A stretch of 64,000 bases of DNA, from contig NZ_AKKF01000122.1 in the NCBI RefSeq assembly GCF_000281955.1, forward strand, positions 62,001 through 126,000, given 5' to 3'. Each line of letters starts with the position of its first letter. The first letter of the stretch is position 1. Under the pieces are notes generated by a model that did not search any database, was not told where the DNA came from, and saw nothing but the letters and a program-made list of their open reading frames with translations. Below are positions 7,958-17,065 of the stretch, piece by piece. The stretch comes from Caulobacter sp. AP07. Lineage in GTDB: Bacteria; Pseudomonadota; Alphaproteobacteria; Caulobacterales; Caulobacteraceae. The position numbers and the translations under genes are program-made.

Positions 7958-9766
7958 CTACCGGCGTCCGGCGGTCCTTCCCGTCGGCGCCCAGGCCGGA
8001 GTGCCCTTCTCGAAGGGCTCGTCGGTGAGGGCGTGCGCCTCCGAGCCATCGGCCCGCATGACGTAGATCTCGCCGTAGGGCTGCGGGTTGGCCGGGTGAA
8101 GCAGGGCCTCGTCCTTGAAGCCGCCGCGCGCGCTGGCGAAAGCGATCCATTTACCGTCGGGCGACCAGGCGTTGTGGGCGTCGTTGCCGGGCGACCGGGT
8201 CAGGCGCTTCAATCCGGAGCCGTCGGCGCGGATCGAATAGATCTCGTAGTCGCCATCGATGTCGGCGGTGAAGGCGATGACATCGGCGGTCGGCGACCAG
8301 GCGGGGAAGTTGTAGTGCGCCGGGCCGGCCAGGAGAACGTGGGACTCGCCACTGTCCAGGTCGACGACGTCCAGCGCGTTGGCGGCCCCGGCCTGGCGAT
8401 AGACGATGTGGCGACCGTCGCCGGACCAGTCCGGGAAACCGAAGTTCCCCGTCCCTTTCGTCAGCAGCTTCAGGCCGCCGCCCTGGGCGTCGATCACCGC
8501 GATGTCGGCCTGGGCGGGCCCCTTGATGCCCTGGAAGAACTGGCCCAGCCCGAACGCGATCCGATCGCCCTGACGCGACCAGCTGGGAGCCAGCGCGCTC
8601 TTCTCGGCGTCGCCGAACAGGACGGAAGCGCCCGATCCGTCGGCGTTCATCATCAGGACGCTGTTGTGCAGGATGCCGGCGGTCTTGTCGTTGCTGACCC
8701 GGCGATCTCCGGTGGGCGAATAGGAGGGGAAGATCCCGACCCGCCTCAGCCCGAACCTGGGATCGAGGGAAACCCAGCGGCGATCCGGCGGCCAGGTGGA
8801 ATCGACCTCGCGATGAAACAGCATGTGGCGACCGTCCGGCGACCAGCTCGGACTGTTGAACTCGCCCCGAGCGCCGGAGGGCCCCGCCGTCGCCTCGACG
8901 CCGCCTTCGGGCCCGCCGCTGACATAGCCGATCCTGTCGGGCGCCAGCCAATGCGGCGACCATTTCTCGCCGGCCCCCGAGGTCAGGACCTGGCTCGCGC
9001 CGGTTCCCAGGTCGACGGCTTCGATCTGGGTGACGCCGCGCAAGCGCCGCGCGGCGGTGATGTTGCGGACCTCCGGGAGGGTGGCCGCATAGAAGGCGAG
9101 CTTCGAGCCGTCGGGCGACCATGTCGGACTGCCGGCGAACTGGCCGTCGCGGGTGACGCGGCGCAGCTCCGTGCCGTCGACTTTCACGATGTAGATTTCC
9201 GTCGAGTGCCGGAGCGTGAAGTCACCCTCGGGAATCCGGGGATGCTCGGAAACCCGATCCGACGAGAAGGCCAGCCACCGTCCGTCCGGCGACCAGGATG
9301 GGCGAAAGTCGCCCGCCGGATCGTGGGTCAGGTTGCGTAACGCCTTGCTGGCGAGGTCCAGGATCCAGATGTCGGCTTGCCCGCCACGGCTGGAGACGAA
9401 GGCCAGCGACCGTCCGTCCGGCGACAGGGCGGCCTGGTCGTCATAGGCGGGCGAGGCCACCAGGCGCTCCAGTCCGGAGCCGTCGAGATGGGCGCGGTAG
9501 ATGTCCGAGGTTCCCGCCCGCCGGGAGGTGAAGAGGACCCACTGCCCATCACTTGAAAAACTGGCGTTTGAGTCGAGTTCCGCGTCGGGAAGGAAGGCCG
9601 TCGCATGGCTTCCGTCGGCGTCGGCGATGAAGATGTCGCTGTTGACGGGCGCGAAGCTCGCGAAGGCGATTTCATAGGCCGGCTGGTCCGCCAGGACGTG
9701 ATGGGCGGTCGCGAAGACGCCGCAGGCCAGGACGACGGCGGCGATGGCGCGCGCGAACGTTTTCAT
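7958..9766 (-). CDS. Exported TolB-like beta-propeller protein
   Basis: This 602-residue protein begins with a signal peptide ('AIAAVVLACGVFATAHHVLA', residues 7-26). It then consists of many repeats of the PD40/WD40-like blade motif, for example 'WSPDGRWLAFSS', 'WSPDGSKLAFYA', 'WSGDGRHIVYR' and 'WSPDGKWIAFAS'. Roughly ten or more blades are visible, each starting with a D/A-D-G loop. The family includes TolB and periplasmic scaffold or sensor propellers. No peptidase domain is attached, and no tol-pal genes are near, so this is not TolB itself. The job is unknown, probably protein binding in the periplasm. Confidence 0.75.
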   Translation of the reverse strand: MKTFARAIAAVVLACGVFATAHHVLADQPAYEIAFASFAPVNSDIFIADADGSHATAFLPDAELDSNASFSSDGQWVLFTSRRAGTSDIYRAHLDGSGLERLVASPAYDDQAALSPDGRSLAFVSSRGGQADIWILDLASKALRNLTHDPAGDFRPSWSPDGRWLAFSSDRVSEHPRIPEGDFTLRHSTEIYIVKVDGTELRRVTRDGQFAGSPTWSPDGSKLAFYAATLPEVRNITAARRLRGVTQIEAVDLGTGASQVLTSGAGEKWSPHWLAPDRIGYVSGGPEGGVEATAGPSGARGEFNSPSWSPDGRHMLFHREVDSTWPPDRRWVSLDPRFGLRRVGIFPSYSPTGDRRVSNDKTAGILHNSVLMMNADGSGASVLFGDAEKSALAPSWSRQGDRIAFGLGQFFQGIKGPAQADIAVIDAQGGGLKLLTKGTGNFGFPDWSGDGRHIVYRQAGAANALDVVDLDSGESHVLLAGPAHYNFPAWSPTADVIAFTADIDGDYEIYSIRADGSGLKRLTRSPGNDAHNAWSPDGKWIAFASARGGFKDEALLHPANPQPYGEIYVMRADGSEAHALTDEPFEKGTPAWAPTGRTAGRR

Positions 9767-9905
9767 TGGGCATGTCCCGAAACCTTGGGGCGAGTATCAG
9801 GCGCCGCTCCAAGGGAGTCCATGGATGCGTCTTCGGGAAAGTCCTGGCGCTTGACCGCCCCGACGTCACCCGCGTCACCCTCCTGAAAACGGACGGGAGG
9901 ACGTG

Positions 9906-11063
9906 ATGCCGAAACCCTTCGAGGTGGCCTGGAGCGACGCCGCGATCGGCAAGGTCCTGGACCAGGTCCGCGCCTACGACTTCCCGCCCGCGCCAGAGGG
10001 CGGCGGCTGGGCCTATGGCTGCGACGCCGATTTCCTGCGCGAGATCTGCGCCTACTGGACCGACGGCTACGACGTCGCCGCCGCCATGGCCGACCTCAAC
10101 CGCTTCCCGCAGTTCACCGCCCGGGTCGAGGACTTCGACCTGCACTTCGTCCACGTGGTCGGGGAAGCCCAGGGCAAGCGGCCACTGCTGCTCAGCCACG
10201 GCTGGCCGGGCAGCCACTACGAGTTCTGGGCGGCGGTCGAACCCCTGGCCTTCCCGTCGAAGTTCGGCGGCGACCCGGCCGACGCCTTCGACCTGGTGAT
10301 CCCGTCGCTGCCGGGCTTCGGCTTCTCGTCCAAGCCGGCGCGGCCGATCGGCCAGCGCTCGACGGCTCGGCTGTTCAACGCCCTGATGACCGACGTGCTG
10401 GGCTATGACCGCTACCTGGCCCAGGGCGGCGACTGGGGCGGGCTGGTGACCTCGTGGCTGGGCCTCGACCACGGCCAGCACGTCAAGGCCATCCACCTCA
10501 ACATGTTCGGCCTGCGTCCACCGGGCCCGCCGCAGAACGCCGAGGAGGTCGCCTGGCTCACCCGGTTCGGCGGCATGATGGACCTGATGGGCGCCTATTT
10601 CCGGCTGCAGGCCAGCAAGCCGCAGTCGGTCGCCTGGCTGGGGGCCAACAACCCGGTCGGCCAGGCCGCCTGGATCCTGGAGCGCTTCCACGACTGGGCC
10701 GACCTGCGGAGCAAGCCGTTCGACCAGGTGTTCAGCCGCGACCAACTGCTGACCAACATCATGCTCTATGTGATGACCGGCAGCTTCACGACCGGGGCCT
10801 GGTACTATCGCGGCCTGCTCGAGGAGGGCGGGGTCGTTCTGGCCGAGGGCCAGCGCTGCGAGACGCCCACCGCCTTCGCCGCCTTCCCGGGCGAGCCGAT
10901 CTACGCCCCGCCGCCGCGCTCCTGGGCCGACCGGGCCTACAACATCGTCCGCTGGACCGACCCGCCGCGCGGCGGCCACTTCGCGGCGATGGAGGAGCCC
11001 GGGCTGTTCGTCGACGACGTGCGCGCATGGGGCCGGGACGCGTCTGTCCGAAAGGTAATTTGA
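9906..11063 (+). CDS. Epoxide hydrolase family alpha/beta hydrolase
   Basis: An N-terminal EHN domain ('PFEVAWSDAAIGKVLDQVRAY') precedes an alpha/beta-hydrolase core. H98-G-W-P-G-S forms the oxyanion-hole motif. D176 in 'GGDWGG' is the expected nucleophile and H358 in 'GGHFAAMEEP' the catalytic histidine. This is the layout of microsomal-type epoxide hydrolases, which open epoxides to diols through an ester on Asp. Length (385) is normal for the bacterial group. The ATG at 9906 is 5 bases after GGGAGG; a GTG at 9903 overlaps it. There is no signal peptide. No neighbour suggests a substrate. Confidence 0.88.
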   Translation: MPKPFEVAWSDAAIGKVLDQVRAYDFPPAPEGGGWAYGCDADFLREICAYWTDGYDVAAAMADLNRFPQFTARVEDFDLHFVHVVGEAQGKRPLLLSHGWPGSHYEFWAAVEPLAFPSKFGGDPADAFDLVIPSLPGFGFSSKPARPIGQRSTARLFNALMTDVLGYDRYLAQGGDWGGLVTSWLGLDHGQHVKAIHLNMFGLRPPGPPQNAEEVAWLTRFGGMMDLMGAYFRLQASKPQSVAWLGANNPVGQAAWILERFHDWADLRSKPFDQVFSRDQLLTNIMLYVMTGSFTTGAWYYRGLLEEGGVVLAEGQRCETPTAFAAFPGEPIYAPPPRSWADRAYNIVRWTDPPRGGHFAAMEEPGLFVDDVRAWGRDASVRKVI

Positions 11064-11155
11064 CCCGGAGAAGCGCCCCACCCTAGCTGCTGCCTGGGGG
11101 ACATCTCACGCTGCGCACGCTGGCGGGACGATCTGTCCGACAGCGGAGCTTCAAC

Positions 11156-12874
11156 TTGCCAACCTGCCTCGACCACGCCCCGCGTCGCCCCAGCCTGGCC
11201 AAGGCCGCGGCCTTCGGTTGCCTGCTGCTGGCCGCAGCCCTCGCCGCCATGCCCACTGGGGCCCTCGCGCAGGCCGCCAAGCCTGCGCCCGACCTCGACA
11301 GGCTCTTCGGATCCATCGCGCCCACCGGCCCCGGATGCGCGGCGGGCCTGGCGGTGGCGGGCGCGCCGCCGCTGATCAGGACCTATGGCCTGGCCGACCT
11401 GGAGCATCCGGAGCCGATCACGGCGCGGACCGTCTTCGAGAGCGGCTCGCTGGCCAAGCAGTTCACCGCCGCCGCCATGCAGCTGCTGGTCCAGGACGGC
11501 AAGCTGACCCTGGACGACGACATCCGGCGCTACCTGCCCGAGATGCCGGACTTCGGGACGCCGATCACCATCCGCCACCTGCTCAACCACACCAGCGGCC
11601 TGCGCGAGCAATGGAGCCTGCTGGCCCTGGCCGGCGATCCGCCGGGAACCCAGGTGCACGGCCAGGCCACGATCCTCGACCTGGCGTCGCGCCAGAAGGG
11701 TCTGAACTTCGTTCCGGGCACGGAATTTCTCTACACCAACACCAACTACGTCCTGGCGGCGACCATCGTCGAGCGGGTCAGCGGCCAGACCCTGCAGGCG
11801 TTCACCGACCAGCGCCTGTTCCGGCCGCTGGGCATGGGCCAGACGCGTTGGCGGGAGGACTTCCGCACCGTCGTTCCGGGCCGGGCCACGGCCTACGCCC
11901 CGGCCGACACCGGCTTCATCGCCAACATGCCGTTCACCAACGTCTACGGAAACGGCGGCCTGCTGACCACGGTCGGCGACCTGCTGCGCTGGAACGCCTT
12001 CCTCGACAAGCCGTCCGACCTGCCCGGCGGCCCGGCCCTGGTGGCGGCGCTGGAAACCCCGGGACGCCTGAAGGGCGGCGCGCCGCTCGAGTACGGCCTG
12101 GGCCTGGAGCTCGCCCCCGACCACGGCCGGCGGCGGGTGTCGCACAGCGGCTCCACCGGTGGCTACAAGACCTGGCTGGGGCGCTATCCCGACCAGGGGA
12201 TCTCGGTCGTCGTGCTGTGCAACAACGGCGGGATCGATCCGGTTTCGCTGGGCGGGGCCGTCGCCCAGCAGGCGCTCGTCGCGACCGGCCGCGCCACGGC
12301 CGCCTCCGCCGTATCGGCGCCACGGGTGGTCGCCGCGGCGCAAATGGCGATCGCCGACCTCTCACCGTACGAGAGCCTGTTCCGCAACCCCGTCACGGGC
12401 GAACTGGTCCAGACGGAGGCCGCCAACGGCCAGCTGACCCTCACCCAGGGCGCGCGCCAGGTGCTGACGCCCGTGGGCGACGACCGCTTCCAGCGCGCCG
12501 ACGGCGACGCCGTGCGGTTCGTCCGGACCGACCGGGCCCCGGCCGAACTCACCGTGAGCCACGGCGGCGTGACCCAGAGGTTCGTCGCCGTGCGGCCCGC
12601 CAGGAGCGACGCCGCCGCGCTCGCCGCCTATGTCGGGACCTATTACAGCGCCGAACTCGACACCCGCATCACCGTGGTCCAGCAGGGCGACGCCCTGGTC
12701 ATGCGCCAGCCCTTTGCAGTCGAATGGCGCCTGCAGCCGCGCTTCGCCGACGGGTTCACCACCCGCCTGCGGGGCACGACCACCTTCGTCTTCGCGCGCA
12801 CGGAAGGCGGACAGGTCAGCGGCTTCGCCGCCTGGGCGAACGGGGCGCGCAACATCGCGTTCGTCAGGCAGTGA
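11156..12874 (+). CDS. Exported class C beta-lactamase-like serine hydrolase
   Basis: The protein starts at a TTG (no better start precedes the signal peptide; CGGAGC lies 8 bases upstream). Residues 1-39 are a signal peptide ending 'GALAQA'. The serine-beta-lactamase/DD-peptidase fold follows: S98-L-A-K101 as the SxxK nucleophile motif, 'YTNTNYV' as the Tyr-x-Asn motif, and 'HSGSTGG' replacing KTG. A C-terminal part of about 170 residues forms a beta-rich extra domain common in this group. Members act as esterases, D-amino-acid peptidases or are uncharacterised, so the name does not imply antibiotic resistance. A second paralogous enzyme lies at 52808-54256. Confidence 0.85.
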   Translation: MPTCLDHAPRRPSLAKAAAFGCLLLAAALAAMPTGALAQAAKPAPDLDRLFGSIAPTGPGCAAGLAVAGAPPLIRTYGLADLEHPEPITARTVFESGSLAKQFTAAAMQLLVQDGKLTLDDDIRRYLPEMPDFGTPITIRHLLNHTSGLREQWSLLALAGDPPGTQVHGQATILDLASRQKGLNFVPGTEFLYTNTNYVLAATIVERVSGQTLQAFTDQRLFRPLGMGQTRWREDFRTVVPGRATAYAPADTGFIANMPFTNVYGNGGLLTTVGDLLRWNAFLDKPSDLPGGPALVAALETPGRLKGGAPLEYGLGLELAPDHGRRRVSHSGSTGGYKTWLGRYPDQGISVVVLCNNGGIDPVSLGGAVAQQALVATGRATAASAVSAPRVVAAAQMAIADLSPYESLFRNPVTGELVQTEAANGQLTLTQGARQVLTPVGDDRFQRADGDAVRFVRTDRAPAELTVSHGGVTQRFVAVRPARSDAAALAAYVGTYYSAELDTRITVVQQGDALVMRQPFAVEWRLQPRFADGFTTRLRGTTTFVFARTEGGQVSGFAAWANGARNIAFVRQ

Positions 12875-12968
12875 GCGGGCTTGGCGGCGGTGGCCTCGCC
12901 CAAGTTGTTCGTGCAGGATGTCCGGCAACAGGGCCGCGCGCTTCAAGGCGGCCATAAGGGGAAACGTC

Positions 12969-13376
12969 ATGACCAAGCTCGAAGGCGGCTGCCAGTGCGG
13001 CGCCGTCCGCTATGAGATCACCGAAGATCTGATGGGCGTCGGCGTCTGCCATTGCCGGGCCTGCCAATACGCCTCGGGCGGCGGCCCCAACTATGTGGCC
13101 CTGGCCCCCAAGAGCGGCTTCAGGATCACCAAGGGCGAGCCCAAGCGCTTCGTCCGCGCGGGCGGCAGCGGCGCCGACGTGGCGCGGGTGTTCTGCGCCG
13201 AATGCGGCACGCCGCTGTGGTCCGAGGCGGCCCTGCCGTTCCTGCCGGTCAAGGCCGGCAGCCTGGACGACAACTCGACGCTGGAGCCGGCCGTCCACCT
13301 CTGGACGAGCGCCGCCCCGCCGTGGCATCCGATCGATCCGGCCCGCCCGGCCTTCCCCGAGAACCCGCCCCGCTAG
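12969..13376 (+). CDS. GFA/CENP-V family zinc protein
   Basis: The 135-residue cytosolic protein shows the cysteine pattern of the GFA domain (glutathione-dependent formaldehyde-activating / CENP-V). The cysteines lie in 'GGCQCGAV', 'CHCRACQ' and 'FCAECGTPLW', and bind two zinc ions. Enzymatic activity is unproven for most members. The gene ends 7 bp before the lyase gene downstream and they are probably co-transcribed. The ATG at 12969 begins the conserved N-terminus; earlier codons of the open frame are not conserved in style. Confidence 0.88.
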   Translation: MTKLEGGCQCGAVRYEITEDLMGVGVCHCRACQYASGGGPNYVALAPKSGFRITKGEPKRFVRAGGSGADVARVFCAECGTPLWSEAALPFLPVKAGSLDDNSTLEPAVHLWTSAAPPWHPIDPARPAFPENPPR

Positions 13377-13383
13377 GATCCAC

Positions 13384-14430
13384 ATGGCCGCCCGCTACGA
13401 CTTCGCCTCCGACAACGTCGCCGGCGCCATGCCGGAAGTGATGGAGGCGCTGGTCGCCGCCAATGCCGGGACCGCTTCCGGCTACGGGACCGACCATGTC
13501 AGCGCCCTGGCCGCCGACCGCATCCGCGCCCTGCTGGACATCGACGCCGAGGTGCGGTTCACGGCCTCGGGCACGGCGGCCAACGCCTTCGCCCTGACCT
13601 GCCTGGCCCGGCCGCACGAGGCGGTGCTGGCCCACGAGCACGCCCACATCTGCACCGACGAGACCGGCGCTCCCGGCTTCTTCGGCCAGGGCGTGGGCCT
13701 GATCGGCCTTCCCGGCGCCTCGGGCAAGATCGCCCTGCCGAGCCTGGAAGCGGCGCTGGCCGAACCCGACGTCTCCTACCGTCAGCCGGCCGCGGCCCTG
13801 TCGCTGACCACCGCCACCGAGTACGGCACGGTCTATGGCGAGGACGACCTGGCCGCCCTGATCGCCCCGGCCAAGGCCAAGGGCTACGGTGTCCACCTGG
13901 ACGGCGCCCGGCTGGCCAACGCCGTGGCGGCGGGCTTCGACCTCAAGTCGGTGGCCAGGATCGGCGTCGACATCCTGGTGATCGGCGGGACCAAGGCCGG
14001 CTCGACCCCGACCGAGGCGGTGGTGTTCCTCGACAAGGCCCTCGGTCGCCGCCTGGACGCCAGGCTCAAGCACGCCGGCCAGCTGGTCTCCAAGGGCCGG
14101 TTCCTGGCCGCCCCGTGGCTGGGCCTGCTGGGCGAGGGGAACGACGGCGGCCCCTGGGCGGCGCGGGCGGCGCACGCCAACGCCATGGCGCGCAAGCTGG
14201 CGGCCCTGATGCCCTTCCCCCTGCGCCACCCGGTCGAGGCCAACGGCCTGTTCGTCGACATGGACGACGCGGCGCTGGCCCGGCTGCGGGACAAGGGCTG
14301 GTTCGTCTACCGGTTCCTCGACGGCACGGCGCGGTTCATGTGCTCGTGGGCGACGACGCCGGAGATGGTCGAGGAACTGGGCGCGGCCCTGGCCGAGATT
14401 GCGCTCGACGAGGCCCCACGGTCACGCTAA
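13384..14430 (+). CDS. Threonine-aldolase-like PLP lyase
   Basis: The 348-residue fold-type I PLP enzyme belongs to the beta-eliminating lyase family, closest in style to low-specificity L-threonine aldolase (glycine plus acetaldehyde from threonine). Signatures include 'FASDNVAGAMPEVMEAL' at the N-terminus, 'FTASGTAANAFAL' for phosphate binding, 'GVHLDGARLANA' with the PLP-nitrogen-binding Asp, and 'IGGTKAGS' with the Schiff-base Lys. Here 'GGTKAG' replaces the commoner 'S.SKGLG', as in the alphaproteobacterial subgroup. It is 7 bp downstream of the GFA gene. Confidence 0.85.
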   Translation: MAARYDFASDNVAGAMPEVMEALVAANAGTASGYGTDHVSALAADRIRALLDIDAEVRFTASGTAANAFALTCLARPHEAVLAHEHAHICTDETGAPGFFGQGVGLIGLPGASGKIALPSLEAALAEPDVSYRQPAAALSLTTATEYGTVYGEDDLAALIAPAKAKGYGVHLDGARLANAVAAGFDLKSVARIGVDILVIGGTKAGSTPTEAVVFLDKALGRRLDARLKHAGQLVSKGRFLAAPWLGLLGEGNDGGPWAARAAHANAMARKLAALMPFPLRHPVEANGLFVDMDDAALARLRDKGWFVYRFLDGTARFMCSWATTPEMVEELGAALAEIALDEAPRSR

Positions 14431-14463
14431 GCGTGTACTCATCCATGACGAGAACCGCCGTGG

Positions 14464-15180
14464 ATGGGGGAAACGGGGGTTTCTATCTTGATCTTGCGTA
14501 ACATCGCCATCGTGGCGTGCCTGTTCATGGCCGCCTGCACCACCACCAGCACCCGTCTGGCCGACAAGTCGCCGACCGCCGCGCGTCCGGCCACCGGCGC
14601 GCGCGTGCTGATCGTCCAGCCCGACATCGAGCTGTCGTTGCTGACTGTCACCGGTCTCTCCGAACCGCGCGCCGACTGGTCGGGCCAGGCCCGCGACAAC
14701 ATCAAGCAAGAGCTGAAGGCCGCGACGATCGGCAAGTCGCACACCTTCCGCGAACTCGACCCCGCCGCCGTCGAGGAACCCAGGATCGCCCAACTGCTGC
14801 GCCTGCACGAGGCTGTCGGCTCGTCGATCCAGGGCTTCAACTACGGGCTCTACAAGCTGCCGACCAAGAAGAGCTTCGACTGGACCCTGGGCTCCGGCGC
14901 CCAGACCCTGGGCCAGACCTATGACGCCGACTACGCCCTCTTCACCTTCAGCCGGGGCGCGTTCTCGAGCGGCGGGCGCAAGGCGGCGATGGTCGGCGCG
15001 GCCCTGCTCGGCGTCAGCATCCCGACGGCGCACCAGACCGCCTTCGTCTCGCTGGTCGACCTGAAGACCGGCAAGGTCGTCTGGTACAATTTCGCCGTGG
15101 CCGGGACGGATTCGGACATGCGCGACCCGGAAGGCGCCAAGACCTTCGCCAAGGCCCTGCTCAAGGACGCGCCGCTCTAA
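14464..15180 (+). CDS. Lipoprotein of an M48-protease operon
   Basis: The 238-residue protein has an N-terminal hydrophobic stretch ending in a lipobox, 'LFMAAC', so it should be lipidated at the Cys and anchored in the envelope. A TTG at 14488, just before 'ILRNIAIVACL', gives a more compact signal and may be the true start; the region 'GGGGGAAACGGGGG' would then serve as ribosome site. I do not recognise the domain. The next gene (M48 protease) starts at the last base of this stop codon, and a second lipoprotein follows with a 4-bp overlap, so the three are translated together. Confidence 0.75.
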   Translation: MGETGVSILILRNIAIVACLFMAACTTTSTRLADKSPTAARPATGARVLIVQPDIELSLLTVTGLSEPRADWSGQARDNIKQELKAATIGKSHTFRELDPAAVEEPRIAQLLRLHEAVGSSIQGFNYGLYKLPTKKSFDWTLGSGAQTLGQTYDADYALFTFSRGAFSSGGRKAAMVGAALLGVSIPTAHQTAFVSLVDLKTGKVVWYNFAVAGTDSDMRDPEGAKTFAKALLKDAPL

Positions 15181-16430
15181 TGCCGCGCCTCGCCCGCCCC
15201 CTGGCGGGCGCGAGGGCGCTGGCCGTCGCGGCGACCCTGCTGGTCGCCCCAGCGCAGGCCGAACCTCGCGCGCCCAACCTGCGCCCCGCCGAAACCACCG
15301 ACGAAGGCGGCATCTGGTCGGTTTCCGACAAGACCGAGCTGAAGGCCAAGGCCTCGGCCGAGCGCAACCGCGACCCGGCGCTCAACGCCTATGTCAGCGG
15401 CCTGGCCTGCAAGCTCGCCGCCGAATATTGCGGCGAGATCCGCGTCTATGTGATGGACCGGCCGTTCCTCAACGCCAGCATGGCTCCCAACGGCTACACC
15501 GAGGTGTGGTCGGGCCTGCTGCTACGGGCCCAGAGCGAAGATGAGCTGGCCTTCGTGCTGGGCCACGAGATCGGGCATTTCGTCGAGAACCACACCCTGG
15601 AATCCTGGCGCGCGACCAAGTCGCGGGCCGCCGGCGCCCTGGCCCTGCAGGTGGTGGTGACCGTCGCCGCCGCCGGCGCGGCCGTCAATTCGGGCTCCTA
15701 CCAGGGCGCCAACGACATCATGCGCGCCGCCGGTTCGATCAACGACATCATCTATCTCGGCACGGTCGCGGCCTATTTCAGCTATTCGCGCGACAACGAG
15801 AGCGAAGCCGACGCCCTGGGCTTCCGCCGCATGGCCAAGGCCGGATACGACCCGACCGCTCCGGCCGGCATCTGGCGGGCGCAGATCGCCGAAACCGAGG
15901 CCTCCAGCTTCAAGAAGGTTCGCGAGCAGCCGGCCCGGGCCAGCATCTTCAACTCCCATCCCCTGAGCATCGAGCGCGTCAAGGCGCTGGACACCCTGGC
16001 GGCGGGCGCGCCGGCCGGGCGCGCCGGGGACCGCAAGGCCTATCGCGCCGTGATCCGCCCGCACCTGGCCGCTTGGCTGAAGGACGACCTGCGCCGCCGC
16101 GACTACGGCGAAAGCCTGGCCCTGATCGGCCGACTGGAGGACCTGGGCGAGGACCAGGGCGTACTGGCCTTCTATCGGGGCGAAGCCTATCGCCAGCGAC
16201 GCGAGGGCGACGACCTGGTCAAGGCCCGTGAGGCCTATGTCGCCGCCGGCGCCCATGCCGACGCCCCGCTCGCCACCTGGCGGGTCGTCGGCGACCTCGC
16301 CCTCCAGGCCGGCGACACGGCCGCCGCCAAGACCGCCTACGAAACCTATCTGGTCCGCGCGCCCGCCGCCCAGGACCGCTGGCTGGTCGAGGCCAGCCTC
16401 AAGAAACTCTCCGAAGGAAGCGCCATATGA
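15180..16430 (+). CDS. M48 family metallopeptidase with C-terminal repeats
   Basis: A signal peptide ('GARALAVAATLLVAPAQA') precedes an M48 catalytic domain. The zinc motif is 'LGHEIGHFVENH' and the third ligand lies in 'DNESEADALG'. The C-terminal third ('YGESLALIGRLEDLGEDQG', 'GDTAAAKTAYETYLVRAP') looks like TPR helices. This layout resembles BepA/LoiP-like periplasmic proteases that assist outer-membrane quality control. Unlike BepA, the Ala/Gly-rich stretch 'ALALQVVVTVAAAGAAV' after the active site could be an amphipathic or membrane-associated loop. It overlaps both flanking lipoprotein genes (1 and 4 bp), which suggests a membrane-associated complex. Confidence 0.85.
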   Translation: MPRLARPLAGARALAVAATLLVAPAQAEPRAPNLRPAETTDEGGIWSVSDKTELKAKASAERNRDPALNAYVSGLACKLAAEYCGEIRVYVMDRPFLNASMAPNGYTEVWSGLLLRAQSEDELAFVLGHEIGHFVENHTLESWRATKSRAAGALALQVVVTVAAAGAAVNSGSYQGANDIMRAAGSINDIIYLGTVAAYFSYSRDNESEADALGFRRMAKAGYDPTAPAGIWRAQIAETEASSFKKVREQPARASIFNSHPLSIERVKALDTLAAGAPAGRAGDRKAYRAVIRPHLAAWLKDDLRRRDYGESLALIGRLEDLGEDQGVLAFYRGEAYRQRREGDDLVKAREAYVAAGAHADAPLATWRVVGDLALQAGDTAAAKTAYETYLVRAPAAQDRWLVEASLKKLSEGSAI

Positions 16431-17020
16431 AGACCTCGTCGATCGGCTCGACCCTGGCCCTGGCGGCCATCGCCCTGACGCTGGGCGCCTGCGTCAGCGT
16501 CACCAGCGCCCCGGCCGGCGCCTACAAGGTCGGGGCGTCCCAGGTGACGCTCGGCCACGAATGGTCGGACATCAGCGCCATCATGTACCAGCGCCCCGCC
16601 AAGGTGCGGCTGCTGTCGATGGACGGCCCGCTGCTCAACCGCCTCTACGTCACCGACGGCCTCGCGCCGGGCGAGTTCATGGTCAAACCGCTGGCCAAGG
16701 AGCGTCCGACCCCGACCTACCGGGCCGGCATGGCGCCCAACGAGCTGGTCGAGTTCGTGTCCGACAGCGTCGCGGCCCTGGACTACCAGCGGGTCGAGAC
16801 CGAAGACCTGCGCCCCGCCAAGTTCGCCGGTGGCGACGGCCTGCGCTTCGACCTCAAGGCCAAGTCGAAGGAAGGCCTGGACGTCTCGGGCACGGCGCTG
16901 GTCGCCGAGAAGGCGGGCAAGCTCTATGTCGTGCTCTACATCGCCCCGACCGAGCACTATTACGCCGTCGAACTGCCCGAGGTTGAGACCGTGATCGGCT
17001 CGGTGAAGCCGGCGGCCTAA
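16427..17020 (+). CDS. Second lipoprotein of the M48 operon
   Basis: The 197-residue protein has a lipoprotein signal ending 'TLGACVS'. The mature part has alternating beta-strand-like segments ('LVEFVSDSVAALDYQRVE', 'KLYVVLYIAPTEHYYAV') and no recognised domain. Its ATG overlaps the TGA of the M48 gene (ATGA), so translation is coupled. As the last gene of the unit it probably works with the protease at the envelope, as partner or substrate adaptor. A 9-bp inverted repeat (17037-17045/17057-17065) follows the stop. Confidence 0.75.
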   Translation: MKTSSIGSTLALAAIALTLGACVSVTSAPAGAYKVGASQVTLGHEWSDISAIMYQRPAKVRLLSMDGPLLNRLYVTDGLAPGEFMVKPLAKERPTPTYRAGMAPNELVEFVSDSVAALDYQRVETEDLRPAKFAGGDGLRFDLKAKSKEGLDVSGTALVAEKAGKLYVVLYIAPTEHYYAVELPEVETVIGSVKPAA

Positions 17021-17036
17021 GGGACCCGACCGCGAA

Positions 17037-17065
17037 GCGGTTGGGAGGGTTACGCCCCCAACCGC
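17037..17065. terminator. 9-bp hairpin between convergent genes
   Basis: GCGGTTGGG at 17037-17045 pairs with 17057-17065 around an 11-base loop. It follows the lipoprotein stop by 16 bp and contains the stop codon of the minus-strand GGDEF-EAL gene. There is no T-tract. Confidence 0.45.

Noticed and set aside
11156-12874. Antibiotic-resistance beta-lactamase
   Set aside because: The motifs fit the wider class C serine hydrolase/esterase family. The KTG motif is replaced by HSG, so resistance cannot be claimed.
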